DNA from: Streptomyces africanus
GTDB lineage: Bacteria; Actinomycetota; Actinomycetes; Streptomycetales; Streptomycetaceae
Assembly: GCF_002150735.1 (NCBI RefSeq)
Contig: NZ_MUKA01000004.1
Span: 1 to 64,000, forward strand
DNA: 64,000 bases
Direction: 5' to 3'
The notes under the pieces were generated by a model that did no database searches, was not told the DNA's origin, and saw only the letters and a list, made by a program, of their open reading frames with translations. Shown here one piece after another: positions 26,109 to 35,084 of the stretch. Each line of letters begins with the position of its first letter. The first letter of the stretch is position 1. Made by a program: the position numbers and the translations under genes.

Positions 26109-27923
26109 ATGGATACGCCTGGATCGCGCAGGGTTCAGCCGGGCAAACGCTCGGTACTTCTCGCACTTCGTTACTACGGACGGGAGTTGTCCCGGCTCCG
26201 CCGGCTGACGGCACCCGCGATGCTGCTCATGGCGCTGGGCAACATCGGAATGAACTACGTCGCGCCGCTGATCGTCGCCAAGCTCGTCGGCGGCATCGCC
26301 GACGACAGGGACCTGACGGTCGACTCGGCACTGCCGTACGTCCTCGGCTTCGCCGGGGTCCTGCTGCTCGCCGAGGGACTGTGGCGCGTGGCGCTGCACT
26401 GCCTCAACCGCCTCGACGCCCTCGGCATCGAGCACCTGTACGTGATCGGGATGGACGAGCTGTTCGCCAAGGACGCCGCGTTCTTCCACGACAACTTCGC
26501 CGGTTCGCTGACCAAGCGCGTCCTGAGCTTCGCCTCGCGTTTCGAGCAGTTCGTGGACACGCTGGCGTTCCAGATCGTGGGCAGCTTCGTGCCGCTGGCG
26601 TTCGGGGCGGTGGTGCTGTGGCGCTACGAACCCCTGCTCGTGGTCGGACTGCTGGTGATGATCGCGCTGACCGGGATGCTGGTGGTGCCTCTCATCCGGC
26701 GCCGCCAGGCCCTCGTCGACCTGCGGGAGGAGGCGATCGCCCGGGTGTCGGGCCACGTCGCCGACAGCCTGATGAACATGGACACGGTGCGGGCGTTCGC
26801 CGCGGAGGAGCGCGAGGCCGCCGAGCACCGCTCCCGGGTCGCCACGTCGCGCCGGCTCACGCTGCGCTCGTGGGACTACGGCAACCTCCGCATCGACACA
26901 CTGGTCGCGCCGATGTCGGTGCTGACCAACGCGATGGGGCTGCTGCTCGCCATCACGCTCGCCGGGAACGGGAACGGCGTGGAGGCGATCGTGGTCGCCT
27001 TCACCTACTACAGCAACGCGACCCGGATCATGTTCGAGTTCAACCAGATCTACCGCCGGCTGGAGAGCTCGATGACGGAGGCCGCGCAGTTCACCGAGCT
27101 GCTCCTGACGCCTCCCACCGTGCTCGACCCGCCGTCGCCGGAGCCGCTGCGGCCCCGGTGCGCCGGCATCCGGTTCGAGAAGGTGACCTTCGCGCACCGG
27201 GGCGGCCGGCCGTTGTTCGAGGGTCTCGACCTGGACGTGCCGAGCGGGGCGAGGGTCGGCCTGGTCGGCCGGTCCGGCGGCGGCAAGACCTCGCTCACGC
27301 GGCTGTTGCTGCGGATGACGGACATCGACGGCGGCCGCATCCTCGTCGGCGGCCAGGACATCAGCCGACTGCGCCAGGCCGACCTGCGCAGCCAGATCGC
27401 CTACGTGCCGCAGGACCCGGCGATGTTCCACCGCACCCTGCGGGACAACATCGCGTTCGCCCGGCCGGACGCCACCGAGGCCGAGATCCGCCGGGCGGCC
27501 GAGGCGGCCCATGTCACCGAGTTCGCCGATGTGCTGCCGGACGGCTTCGACACCATGGTGGGCGAGCGCGGCATCAAGCTGTCCGGCGGTCAGCGCCAGC
27601 GCGTCGCTCTCGCCCGGGCGATCCTGCGCGACGCGCCGATCCTGCTGCTCGACGAGGCGACCAGCGCCCTGGACTCGGAGAGCGAACTCCTCGTGCAGGA
27701 GGCGCTGTGGCGGCTCATGGACGGGCGGACCGCGCTGGTGGTGGCGCACCGGCTGAGCACGGTCGCCTCCATGGACCAGCTCGTCGTCCTCGACCGCGGG
27801 CGGATCGTCGAGCAGGGCACGCACCAGGAGTTGCTCGCGTCCGACGGCGCCTACGCGAAGCTGTGGCAGCACCAGTCGGGCGGGTTCCTCGACGACACCA
27901 CGGGGCGGGCCGAGGCGCCCTGA
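26109..27923 (+). CDS. ABC exporter, fused membrane and ATPase domains
   Basis: A 604-residue half-transporter. Residues about 35-330 form six transmembrane helices and the last 250 residues an ATPase. It shows Walker A GRSGGGKTSL near residue 388, Q-loop YVPQDPAMFHRTLRDNI, signature LSGGQRQRVALARAI near residue 490, Walker B ILLLDEATSALD, and H-loop VAHRLSTV. No partner gene is adjacent, so it probably works as a homodimer. The ATG at 26109 has only a weak GGGGTGGG ribosome site. A strong hairpin follows the stop. Substrate unknown; lipid or drug export is typical. Confidence 0.88.
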   Translation: MDTPGSRRVQPGKRSVLLALRYYGRELSRLRRLTAPAMLLMALGNIGMNYVAPLIVAKLVGGIADDRDLTVDSALPYVLGFAGVLLLAEGLWRVALHCLNRLDALGIEHLYVIGMDELFAKDAAFFHDNFAGSLTKRVLSFASRFEQFVDTLAFQIVGSFVPLAFGAVVLWRYEPLLVVGLLVMIALTGMLVVPLIRRRQALVDLREEAIARVSGHVADSLMNMDTVRAFAAEEREAAEHRSRVATSRRLTLRSWDYGNLRIDTLVAPMSVLTNAMGLLLAITLAGNGNGVEAIVVAFTYYSNATRIMFEFNQIYRRLESSMTEAAQFTELLLTPPTVLDPPSPEPLRPRCAGIRFEKVTFAHRGGRPLFEGLDLDVPSGARVGLVGRSGGGKTSLTRLLLRMTDIDGGRILVGGQDISRLRQADLRSQIAYVPQDPAMFHRTLRDNIAFARPDATEAEIRRAAEAAHVTEFADVLPDGFDTMVGERGIKLSGGQRQRVALARAILRDAPILLLDEATSALDSESELLVQEALWRLMDGRTALVVAHRLSTVASMDQLVVLDRGRIVEQGTHQELLASDGAYAKLWQHQSGGFLDDTTGRAEAP

Positions 27924-27941
27924 ACGACGGCGCGGGCCGGA

Positions 27942-27971
27942 GGCCGTCTCCTCGCCCCTGAGGGGACGGCC
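27942..27971 (+). terminator. Hairpin terminator after the ABC exporter gene
   Basis: A 12-bp stem (GGCCGTCTCCTC with GAGGGGACGGCC, one G-U pair) around a six-base loop starts 19 bases after the stop codon. There is no U-tract, as is common in high-GC genomes. Confidence 0.65.
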
Positions 27972-28152
27972 GCGGGACACAGTGCGATGCGGCGCCCTGG
28001 TCAGTGGCCGTAGGGCGGCTCGAAGAAGCCGGTCTCCGGGTACGGCCCGTTGGTCCGGCCTGTTCGCCGTGCGTCCACCTCCGGCATCGACGACCCTGGA
28101 CACGGCAGGCAACCCCCGGATCCAGCGAGTCGAGGACGAAGGCGGCAGCGCC

Positions 28153-28599
28153 ATGACGATCGACGTGTCCGTGGAGCGCGTGATCCCGCTTCCGCCCGAA
28201 CGGGTGGCCGAGTACGCCATGGACTGGCGCCATGACGCCGAGTGGACGCAGGGCATCCGCACCGCGGAGCTGACCCGGGAGGCGGACGCGGGCGGCTTCG
28301 GCGTGGACGCCGAGATCACCCGGACGGCCTTCTTCCTCGGCCGGCGCATCGACTACGTCCTGCGGGTGGCCGCGTACGAACCGCCCCGCCTGCTGGACAT
28401 GATCTCCGTGGCCGGCCCGATGCCCATGCACGTCACCTACGCCTTCGAGCCGGACGCCCGGGGCACACGCGCCCGCATTCGCGTCCGGGGCGGCGAAGGC
28501 GGCTTCTACCGGCTGGCCGCGCCGCTCCTCGCCCGCCAGGTCCGCTCCTCGCTCCGCAAGGACCTGCGCGACCTCGAACAGCGGCTCATCGGACGGTAG
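28153..28599 (+). CDS. SRPBCC (polyketide cyclase/START-like) family protein
   Basis: A 148-residue helix-grip protein. It begins with MTIDVSVERVIPLPPERVAEY, the first strand and helix of the fold, and ends with the long C-terminal helix LARQVRSSLRKDLRDLEQRL. Such proteins bind hydrophobic ligands; many Streptomyces members have no known role. A GAAGGCGG ribosome site precedes the ATG. It stands alone between the exporter and the carbohydrate island. Confidence 0.75.
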   Translation: MTIDVSVERVIPLPPERVAEYAMDWRHDAEWTQGIRTAELTREADAGGFGVDAEITRTAFFLGRRIDYVLRVAAYEPPRLLDMISVAGPMPMHVTYAFEPDARGTRARIRVRGGEGGFYRLAAPLLARQVRSSLRKDLRDLEQRLIGR

Positions 28600-28688
28600 A
28601 AGCCCCCGTCACCGCGAAAAGGCGTCGATTCACCCTATTGACACGTGGCCGAAACACGCCCAGCATGATGGCGTTCGCGATTCACGCT

Positions 28689-28702
28689 TGAATATCTATT
28701 CA
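28689..28702. promoter_or_regulatory. Operator-like site upstream of the first split transketolase (candidate SorC-regulator site)
   Basis: TGAATATCTATTCA, a perfect 6-2-6 inverted repeat, 71 bases upstream of the transketolase start in an unusually AT-rich stretch. It shares GAATATCTAT-N-CA with the site in front of the SorC-type regulator gene. A TTGACA hexamer lies upstream at 28638-28643. Confidence 0.7.
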
Positions 28703-28772
28703 CCCTCTCTTTTCGGCCGGTGCTCCTAGGCCCCTCGCCACCCCCGAGATCCAGCGATCAAGGACGATCCAG

Positions 28773-29651
28773 ATGCTCACCACAGACCCAGCCGGGATCG
28801 CGCGGTTCCGGGAACGGCGCCGGCGTGTCGCCGGCGAAGACACGGCCCGCCTGCACGAGTTGAGGCAGCTGTCCGCCGACGTGCGCCGCAGCGTCGTGCG
28901 GATGATCGACGGCGCACAGCTCGGCCACATCGGCGGCGATCTGTCGGTGACGGACATCCTCGCCACCCTGTTCGGCGGGGTGCTGGCCGTGGATCCCGAG
29001 AAGCCGCGCGACCCGGACCGCGACCGCTTCATCCTCAGCAAGGGGCACTGTGCGGCGGCCCTTTACGCGACCCTCGCCCACAGCGGCTTCTTCCCGCTGT
29101 CCGAGTTGTCCACGTTCATGGCGCCGCTCTCTCCGCTCAACGGCCACCCGAACCGCAGGAAGGTACCGGGCGTCGAGACGAACACCGGCCCCCTCGGTCA
29201 CGGCTTTCCCGTCGCGGTCGGCTGCGCACTGGCGGCCAAGGTGTCGGGCCGGTCCTACCGCACCTACGTCGTCCTGGGCGACGGAGAACTCCAGGAGGGC
29301 AGCAACTGGGAGGCGGCGATGACCGCCGCGCACCACGACCTCTCCTCCCTCACGGCGATCGTCGACCGGAACCGTCTCCAGCAGGGCGCTCGCACCGAGG
29401 AGACCAAGCGGCTGGAGCCGCTCGCGGACAAGTGGGCCGGCTTCGGCTGGGAGGTACGGGACGTCGACGGCCACGACCACGGCCGGCTGCTGTCCGCCCT
29501 GCGCCCGTCCACGACCGGCAGGCCGGTCGTCGTCGTGGCCCGCACCGTCAAGGGCAAGGGCGTGTCGTTCATCGAGGACCGCGTGGAGTGGCACCACAAG
29601 GTGCCGGATTCCGAGCAGGTTCAGGCCGCCCTGGAGGAGCTCAGCCGATGA
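28773..29651 (+). CDS. Transketolase N-terminal subunit (copy 1)
   Basis: A 292-residue protein corresponding to the thiamine-diphosphate-binding half of transketolase. It has HIGGDLSVTDILATLF near residue 51, FILSKGHCAAALYATLA, GPLGHGFPVAVGCAL near residue 138, and the ThDP motif GDGELQEGSNWEA running to DRNRLQQ. Its ATG follows AAGGACG. The C-terminal half is the next gene, coupled by ATGA, so the enzyme is a heteromer. Split transketolases are known in sugar pathways such as D-apiose (AptA/AptB) and sulfoquinovose (SqwG/SqwH). It is paralogous to the copy at 35085. Confidence 0.9.
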   Translation: MLTTDPAGIARFRERRRRVAGEDTARLHELRQLSADVRRSVVRMIDGAQLGHIGGDLSVTDILATLFGGVLAVDPEKPRDPDRDRFILSKGHCAAALYATLAHSGFFPLSELSTFMAPLSPLNGHPNRRKVPGVETNTGPLGHGFPVAVGCALAAKVSGRSYRTYVVLGDGELQEGSNWEAAMTAAHHDLSSLTAIVDRNRLQQGARTEETKRLEPLADKWAGFGWEVRDVDGHDHGRLLSALRPSTTGRPVVVVARTVKGKGVSFIEDRVEWHHKVPDSEQVQAALEELSR

Positions 29652-30601
29652 CTGCCGATGTCGTGTCCGAGGCCGCACAGACCTATGACTGCCGCCAGGC
29701 GTTCGCGGACGAACTGATCGCGCTGGCCACCGAGGACGAGCGGATCGTCGCCGTCTGCAACGACTCCGTGGGGTCGAGCAACCTCGTCCGGTTCAAGGAG
29801 CTCTTCCCCGACCGCCTCATCAACGTCGGCATCGCCGAGCAGGATCTCGTCGGCGTCGGGGCCGGGCTCGCGATCGGCGGCTTCGTCCCGTTCGTCAGCG
29901 CGGCGGGTCCCTTCCTGACCGGCCGCGCCACGGAGCAGATCAAGACCGACGCCGCCTACAACGCACTTCCGGTGGTGCTCTGCGGCCAGAGCCCCGGTCT
30001 GGCCTACGGGGAGCTGGGTCCGACCCACCACTCGATCGAGGACCTGTCCTGGATGCGGGCGATCGCCGACCTGGCCGTCGCCGTCCCCGCGGACCCGGCG
30101 CAGACCCGCGCCGCCGTCCGCTGGGCCGCAGCACACGACGGCCCGACCTACCTGCGCATCCCCCGGTTCAAGGTCCCGTCGGTCACGCCACAGGACGCAC
30201 CGTTCGAACCCGGCCGCAGCATCCAGCTCACCGACGGCGACGACATCACCGTCATGGCCGTCGGGACCATGGTCTCCCGCGCGCTGGCCGCGGCCGGGAC
30301 ACTTCGGGACGAGGGCATCGGCGTCCGGGTACTGAACATGACCTTCGTCGAGCCGCTGGACCTGGATGCCGTCCTGCGGGCCGCTCGCGAAACGCGGGGC
30401 ATCGTCACCGCCGAGGAGGCGACCACCACGGGCGGCCTCGGCGCGGCAGTGGCGAGCGTCGTCGCGCAGAACCGTCCCGTGCCCATGCGGATCCTCGGCG
30501 TGCGGCGCGAGTTCGCGCCGACCGGGAGTGCCGCCTTCCTGCTGGAGCACTTCGGCCTCACAGCCGACGGCATCGCCTCCGCCGTACGGGAGTTGCTGTG
30601 A
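29648..30601 (+). CDS. Transketolase C-terminal subunit (copy 1)
   Basis: A 317-residue partner carrying the pyrimidine-binding and C-terminal domains. The catalytic glutamate is in NVGIAEQDLVGVGAGLA near residue 62. VCNDSVGSSNL and GPTHHSIEDLSWMRAI are typical of C-subunits. It overlaps the N-subunit gene and the following SDR gene (GTGA), showing one tightly coupled operon. Together the subunits should move a two-carbon ketol unit between sugar phosphates. Confidence 0.9.
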   Translation: MTADVVSEAAQTYDCRQAFADELIALATEDERIVAVCNDSVGSSNLVRFKELFPDRLINVGIAEQDLVGVGAGLAIGGFVPFVSAAGPFLTGRATEQIKTDAAYNALPVVLCGQSPGLAYGELGPTHHSIEDLSWMRAIADLAVAVPADPAQTRAAVRWAAAHDGPTYLRIPRFKVPSVTPQDAPFEPGRSIQLTDGDDITVMAVGTMVSRALAAAGTLRDEGIGVRVLNMTFVEPLDLDAVLRAARETRGIVTAEEATTTGGLGAAVASVVAQNRPVPMRILGVRREFAPTGSAAFLLEHFGLTADGIASAVRELL

Positions 30602-31395
30602 CACCTTCCCTTCGCTTCAAGGACAAGTGCGTCGTCGTCACCGGCGCCGCGCAGGGGATCGGACGCGGGATCGCCGCGCGGTTCGCCGGCGAAGGCGCCG
30701 ACGTGCTGATGCTCGACCTGTCCGAGGCCGTCGAGGAGGCGGCCGAGACGGTCGCCGCCCAGCACACCGCCGGCAGCGCGCTCGGCGTCCGCGCGGATGT
30801 CACCTCGGCGGACGACGTGGCCCGTGCCTTCGACCTCGCCGACCGCACCCGGGGCGGTGTGGACGTCCTGGTCAACAACGCCGGCGTCATCACCATCAGC
30901 CCGCTGGAGGACCTGAGCCTCGACGCCTGGCAGAAGGTCCTCGCCGTCAACACCACAGGAACGTTCCTGTGCGCGCAGGCCGCCGCCGCGAGCATGCGGC
31001 GGCACGGGCGCGGCGGGCGCATCCTCAACGCCGCCTCGGGACAGGCGCGTCAGGGCTTCATCTACACACCGCACTACGCGGCCAGCAAGTTCGGGGTCGT
31101 CGGCCTCACGCAGAGCCTGGCGAAGGAACTCGCCAAGGACCGGATCACCGTGAACGCCTACTGCCCCGGCATCGTCGGCAGCGACATGTGGGACTACAAC
31201 GACCGCGCCTGGGGCCGGCTGCTGGGCGACTACGAGCCGGGCGAACTCATGGCCGAATGGGTCGCCGGCATCCCGCTGGGCCGGGCCGGCACCGACGACG
31301 ACGTGGCCAACCTCCTGCTCTTCCTCGCCTCCGAGGAAGCGGCGTACATCACGGGCCAGACGATCAACGTCGACGGGGGGATGTTCATGAACTAG
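30598..31395 (+). CDS. SDR sugar/polyol dehydrogenase (copy 1 of the island)
   Basis: A 265-residue short-chain dehydrogenase. It has the NAD-binding TGAAQGIGRGIA near residue 16, NNAGV near 94, a catalytic HYAASKFGVVGL near residue 160, and PGIVGSDMWDYND after it, the kind of loop seen in sorbitol- and other polyol-dehydrogenase-like SDRs. The C-terminus TGQTINVDGG is normal. It is co-translated with the transketolase subunits, so it probably oxidises an alcohol of the imported sugar to a ketose. The exact substrate is inferred only as a polyol. Confidence 0.82.
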   Translation: MTPSLRFKDKCVVVTGAAQGIGRGIAARFAGEGADVLMLDLSEAVEEAAETVAAQHTAGSALGVRADVTSADDVARAFDLADRTRGGVDVLVNNAGVITISPLEDLSLDAWQKVLAVNTTGTFLCAQAAAASMRRHGRGGRILNAASGQARQGFIYTPHYAASKFGVVGLTQSLAKELAKDRITVNAYCPGIVGSDMWDYNDRAWGRLLGDYEPGELMAEWVAGIPLGRAGTDDDVANLLLFLASEEAAYITGQTINVDGGMFMN

Positions 31396-31487
31396 CACGT
31401 CACGGGCGTGACGACAGCGCAAGCGGCCGAAGGCGGTCCATGCCGCTCCTCCCCACCTGGATGCACATTCACTATCCGGAGACTTTC

Positions 31488-32501
31488 ATGAGTACGACCA
31501 GCAACGCGGCGCAGCCCGTGGACGCGCAGCCGGCCGAGCGGCGGCTGAAGACACCGTCCTGGGCGACCGGACTGCTCACGGGTTCTCGCGGTCCCGCACT
31601 CGGCCTCGTCGCCATGTGCGTCGTCTTCTACATCGCGACGCCGTATTTCCTGACCCAGAACAACCTGCTGAACATCGTCGACCAGGCGGTGATCCTGGGT
31701 CTTCTCGCCCTCGGCATGACCGCCGTCATCATCACGGGCGGCATCGACCTCTCGGTCGGCGCGGTCCTGGCACTGGCGACCATGGTGCTCGGCTGGCTCT
31801 CCCACGACCAGGGCTGGCCGCTGTGGCTGAGCGCCGTCGTCGCGGTCGGCGTCGCGGGAGCGTGCGGCCTGGCCAACGGGCTGGGCGTCACCTTCACCAG
31901 GCTCCCGCCGTTCATCGCCACGTTGGCGATGATGTCCATCGCCCGCGGCCTGGCCAACGTCATCACCGACGGCCAGCAGATCGTCGGGTACCCGGACTGG
32001 TTCGACAACCTCTCCACCACCCGGTACCTGGGCGTCTTCACCTTCGTCACCTTCGTGCTCGTCGTGCTGTACGTGGCCGGATGGGCGTACATGCGCTATC
32101 GGACCGGCGGGCGTGAGCTGTACGCCATCGGCGGCAGCTCGGAGGTGGCCAGGCTCGCCGGCATCAGCGTGCGGAAGCGGACCGTGCTCGTCTACACCGT
32201 GACCGGCGTCCTCGTCGGCCTGGCCGGTGTCTTCCTGTCGATGCGTCTCGACTCCTCGCAGCCGAGCGCCGGAACGGGCTACGAACTCGACGCGATCGCC
32301 GCCGTGGTGATCGGCGGCGCGAGCCTCAGCGGCGGCGTCGGCTCCGTCACCGGAACCCTGTTCGGCGTCCTGATCATCGGCGTCCTGCACAACGGGCTCA
32401 ACCTGCTCGGAGTCTCCCCGTTCGTCCAGCAGATCGTCATCGGCGTGGTGATCGCTCTGGCCGTCATGGTCGACGTCCTGCGCCGGCGCGAGGCGCGCTG
32501 A
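31488..32501 (+). CDS. Sugar ABC transporter permease, RbsC-like
   Basis: A 337-residue membrane protein of the ribose/xylose/galactose permease family with about ten helices. Family motifs are NLLNIVDQAVILGLLALGMT near residue 58, GGIDLSVGAVLAL near 85, and AVVIGGASLSGGVGSVTG near 270. The ATG at 31488 is chosen because GGAG lies at 31478-31481; an in-frame ATG at 31461 is the alternative. A small stem (CGTCAC/GTGACG, 31398-31413) lies in the gap after the SDR gene. The import system is completed by the next two genes. Confidence 0.9.
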   Translation: MSTTSNAAQPVDAQPAERRLKTPSWATGLLTGSRGPALGLVAMCVVFYIATPYFLTQNNLLNIVDQAVILGLLALGMTAVIITGGIDLSVGAVLALATMVLGWLSHDQGWPLWLSAVVAVGVAGACGLANGLGVTFTRLPPFIATLAMMSIARGLANVITDGQQIVGYPDWFDNLSTTRYLGVFTFVTFVLVVLYVAGWAYMRYRTGGRELYAIGGSSEVARLAGISVRKRTVLVYTVTGVLVGLAGVFLSMRLDSSQPSAGTGYELDAIAAVVIGGASLSGGVGSVTGTLFGVLIIGVLHNGLNLLGVSPFVQQIVIGVVIALAVMVDVLRRREAR

Positions 32502-32553
32502 CCGTCTCGGCTCGTCCCCCTCCCCCCCCGCTTACCGAAGGAGCACCACCGTC

Positions 32554-33519
32554 ATGAAGTCGCACCACCGTTGGGCCGCCACCGGCATCGTGGCCGCTCT
32601 CGCTCTCAGCGCCACCGCCTGCAACAGAGACAGCGCCGCCACGACCACCTCGGACGGCAAACCGGTCACGATCGGACTCGCCGTCGCCAATCTCCAGGCC
32701 GACTTCTTCAACCAGATCAAGCAGTCCGTCGAAGCCGAGGCGAAGAAGAAGGGCATCAAGGTCGTCGTGGCGGACGCCCGCGGCGACGCGGCGACCCAGG
32801 TCAACCAGATACAGGACTTCATCAGCCGTCAGGTCAGCGCGATCATCTACATCCCGGCCGGCGCCACGGCCGCCGGCGTGCCGGTGAAGGCGGCGGAACG
32901 CGCGAAGATCCCCGTCGTCACGGTCGACCGGAACCCCGAGGACGCCCCGGGCAAGTCCTTCATCGCCACCGACAGCGTCGCGGCCGCCAGGACGCTCGGC
33001 GAGTGGGTGATCAAGCAGAAGGACGGCAAGGGCCAACTGGCCATCCTCCAGGGCCAGATCGGCACCACCCCGCAGGTCGACCGGCAGAAGGGCTTCGGCC
33101 AGGCGCTCGCCAAGGCGCCCGGGATCAAGGTGGTCTCGCAGCAGACCGCCGACTGGGCGCAGGACAAGGCGTACTCGGTGGCGCAGGACATGCTCCAGGC
33201 CCACCCGAGCATCGACATCCTGTGGGGCCAGGCCGACGCCATGGCTCTCGGTGCCGCGCAGGCGGTCAAGAGCGCCGACGGCAAGAAGCGTCTGATCGTC
33301 GGCTTCGACGGCGACGTCGCGGGCCTGAAGGCGGTCCGCAACGGCACCATCGACGCCACCATGGTCCAGCAGACCCAGAAGATGGGGCGGATGTCGGTCG
33401 ACACCGCACTGGACGTCGTCAACGGCAAGTCGGTCCCGGCGAAGCAGTTGCAGCCCGCGTACCTCCTGACCAAGGACGACCCGGCCAAGGCCGACCAGTA
33501 CATCAAGACCCACCCCTGA
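32554..33519 (+). CDS. Sugar-binding lipoprotein, RbsB-like
   Basis: A 321-residue periplasmic-binding-protein type lipoprotein on the outer face of the membrane. The signal peptide ends in the lipobox LSATAC, with the modified cysteine at residue 23. The mature part is a type I sugar-binding fold: IGLAVANLQADFFNQI near residue 40, VDRNPEDAPGKSFI near 125, and VGFDGDVAGLKAVRNG near 250, as in ribose- and allose-type receptors. It is placed between permease and ATPase genes. The fold supports a pentose, hexose or polyol ligand. Confidence 0.92.
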   Translation: MKSHHRWAATGIVAALALSATACNRDSAATTTSDGKPVTIGLAVANLQADFFNQIKQSVEAEAKKKGIKVVVADARGDAATQVNQIQDFISRQVSAIIYIPAGATAAGVPVKAAERAKIPVVTVDRNPEDAPGKSFIATDSVAAARTLGEWVIKQKDGKGQLAILQGQIGTTPQVDRQKGFGQALAKAPGIKVVSQQTADWAQDKAYSVAQDMLQAHPSIDILWGQADAMALGAAQAVKSADGKKRLIVGFDGDVAGLKAVRNGTIDATMVQQTQKMGRMSVDTALDVVNGKSVPAKQLQPAYLLTKDDPAKADQYIKTHP

Positions 33520-33540
33520 GCCCCGGGGAGCCACGTCATC

Positions 33541-35046
33541 ATGACGAACGTCAGCCAGGTCCCGAGGGACCGGACGCACGAGGGCCTGATCGTCCGGGGC
33601 GTGTCCAAGCGCTTCGGCGCCACCCAGGCCCTGGACCGGATCGACCTCGACGTACGCCCCGGCGAGGTCGTGGCACTGCTCGGCGAGAACGGCGCCGGGA
33701 AGTCCACTCTGGCCAACATCATCGCCGGCACGTTCTCCTCCGACACCGGTCACATGACCTGGCGGGGAGGGCCTTACGAGCCGAAGTCGCCAGGGGAGGC
33801 CATCACCCACGGCATCGGGCTCATCCATCAGGAGACGCGCCTGCTGCCGGACCTGTCGGTCGCCGAGAACGTCTTCCTGGGCCGGCTCCTCACCCGCGGC
33901 GGACGCATCGACCGTACGGAGATGAACCACCGTGCCGAGGAGCAGCTGCACCGGCTCGGTCTGGACATCTCCCCCACCCGGCTGGTCGGCACGCTCCGGG
34001 TGGCCGCGCAGCAACAGGTCGAGATCGCCAAAGCCCTGACGCTCGACGCCAGGTTGCTGATCCTCGACGAGCCGACGGCCGCCCTGGGCGGCGACGAGAC
34101 CGACCACCTCTTCGAGCGGATCGACGCGCTGCGCAAGGAAGGCGTGTCCTTCGTCTACGTCAGCCACCGCCTGGAGGAGATCGCCCGCATCTGCGACCGC
34201 ATCGTGGTGATGCGGGACGGGCAGAAGGTCGCCACGCACCCGACCGCACAAGTGCCCGTGTCACAGCTCGTCGAGGAGATGGTGGGGCGCAGCGTCGAGC
34301 GCATCTTCCCCGACACGGGAGCGCCGGCGGAGCGCGAGGTGCTGCGTGTGGAGGGCCTGTCCAACCCGTCCTTCCGGGACGTCTCCTTCAGTGTGCGCGC
34401 GGGCGAGGTGTTCGGCATCGCCGGGATCGTCGGCGCCGGACGCACCGAACTGGTGAGGGCGATCGCCGGAGTCGACCCGGTGACCGGGGGAAAGGTGTCC
34501 GTCGACGGCCGGGTCCTGCGGCTGCGCGGGCCCCGGGACGCCATCGAGGCGGGGGTGGCGCTCGTACCCGAGGACCGCAAGGGCCAGGGTGCCGTGCTCG
34601 ACCTCTCGATCGGCGACAACGTGGTCCTGCCCAGCCTCGACCGGGTCGCCCGGCGGGGCTGGCTGACCCCACATCGCGTCACCGAGGTCGCCACCGACGC
34701 CATCAGGACGATGACCGTCAAGGGACGGTCCGCGCAGCCGGTGCGGACCCTGTCCGGCGGCAACCAGCAGAAGGTCGTGATCGCCAAGTGGCTGGAACGC
34801 AAGCCCAAGGTCATCATCCTCGACGAGCCGACCCGCGGCATCGACGTCGGCGCCCGGGCGGCCATCTACGAGGTGATCGCGGACCTGGCCCGGTCGGGCA
34901 TGGCGGTCGTGGTGGTCAGCTCCGACCTCGACGAGGTCCTGGGGCTGTCCCACCGCGTGCTGGTCCTCAGCCGGGGGCGCCAGCAGGGCATCCTGCCGGC
35001 CGAGGAGGCGACGAACTCCGCGGTCATGCACCTCGCCACGGCATGA
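33541..35046 (+). CDS. Sugar ABC transporter ATPase, RbsA-like with two ATPase domains
   Basis: A 501-residue duplicated ATPase. The first domain has Walker A GENGAGKSTL near residue 47 and Walker B LLILDEPTAALGG. The second has the degenerate Walker A GIVGAGRTEL near residue 295, signature LSGGNQQKVVIAKWL near 402, and Walker B VIILDEPTRGIDVG, the usual pattern of carbohydrate-uptake family 2 ATPases. In the first domain the ABC signature is weak (TLRVAAQQQVEIAKAL in place of LSVAxQQ). It completes a CUT2-type importer with the two upstream genes. Confidence 0.92.
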   Translation: MTNVSQVPRDRTHEGLIVRGVSKRFGATQALDRIDLDVRPGEVVALLGENGAGKSTLANIIAGTFSSDTGHMTWRGGPYEPKSPGEAITHGIGLIHQETRLLPDLSVAENVFLGRLLTRGGRIDRTEMNHRAEEQLHRLGLDISPTRLVGTLRVAAQQQVEIAKALTLDARLLILDEPTAALGGDETDHLFERIDALRKEGVSFVYVSHRLEEIARICDRIVVMRDGQKVATHPTAQVPVSQLVEEMVGRSVERIFPDTGAPAEREVLRVEGLSNPSFRDVSFSVRAGEVFGIAGIVGAGRTELVRAIAGVDPVTGGKVSVDGRVLRLRGPRDAIEAGVALVPEDRKGQGAVLDLSIGDNVVLPSLDRVARRGWLTPHRVTEVATDAIRTMTVKGRSAQPVRTLSGGNQQKVVIAKWLERKPKVIILDEPTRGIDVGARAAIYEVIADLARSGMAVVVVSSDLDEVLGLSHRVLVLSRGRQQGILPAEEATNSAVMHLATA

Positions 35047-35068
35047 GATCGAAGCAAGAAACAGACTC

Positions 35069-35081
35069 GAATGGATATGCA
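35069..35081. promoter_or_regulatory. Possible weaker SorC-type operator before the second transketolase
   Basis: GAATGGATATGCA matches 10 of 13 bases of GAATATCTATGCA in front of the regulator gene. It sits in an AT-rich 38-base stretch (35047-35084) between the ATPase stop and the preferred transketolase start. Confidence 0.4.
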
Positions 35082-35084
35082 CAC

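Noticed and set aside
35043..35084. Alternative ATGA-coupled start for the second transketolase N-subunit
   Set aside because: The extra 14 codons are AT-rich and overlap a candidate operator; the start at 35085 matches the length of the paralog.
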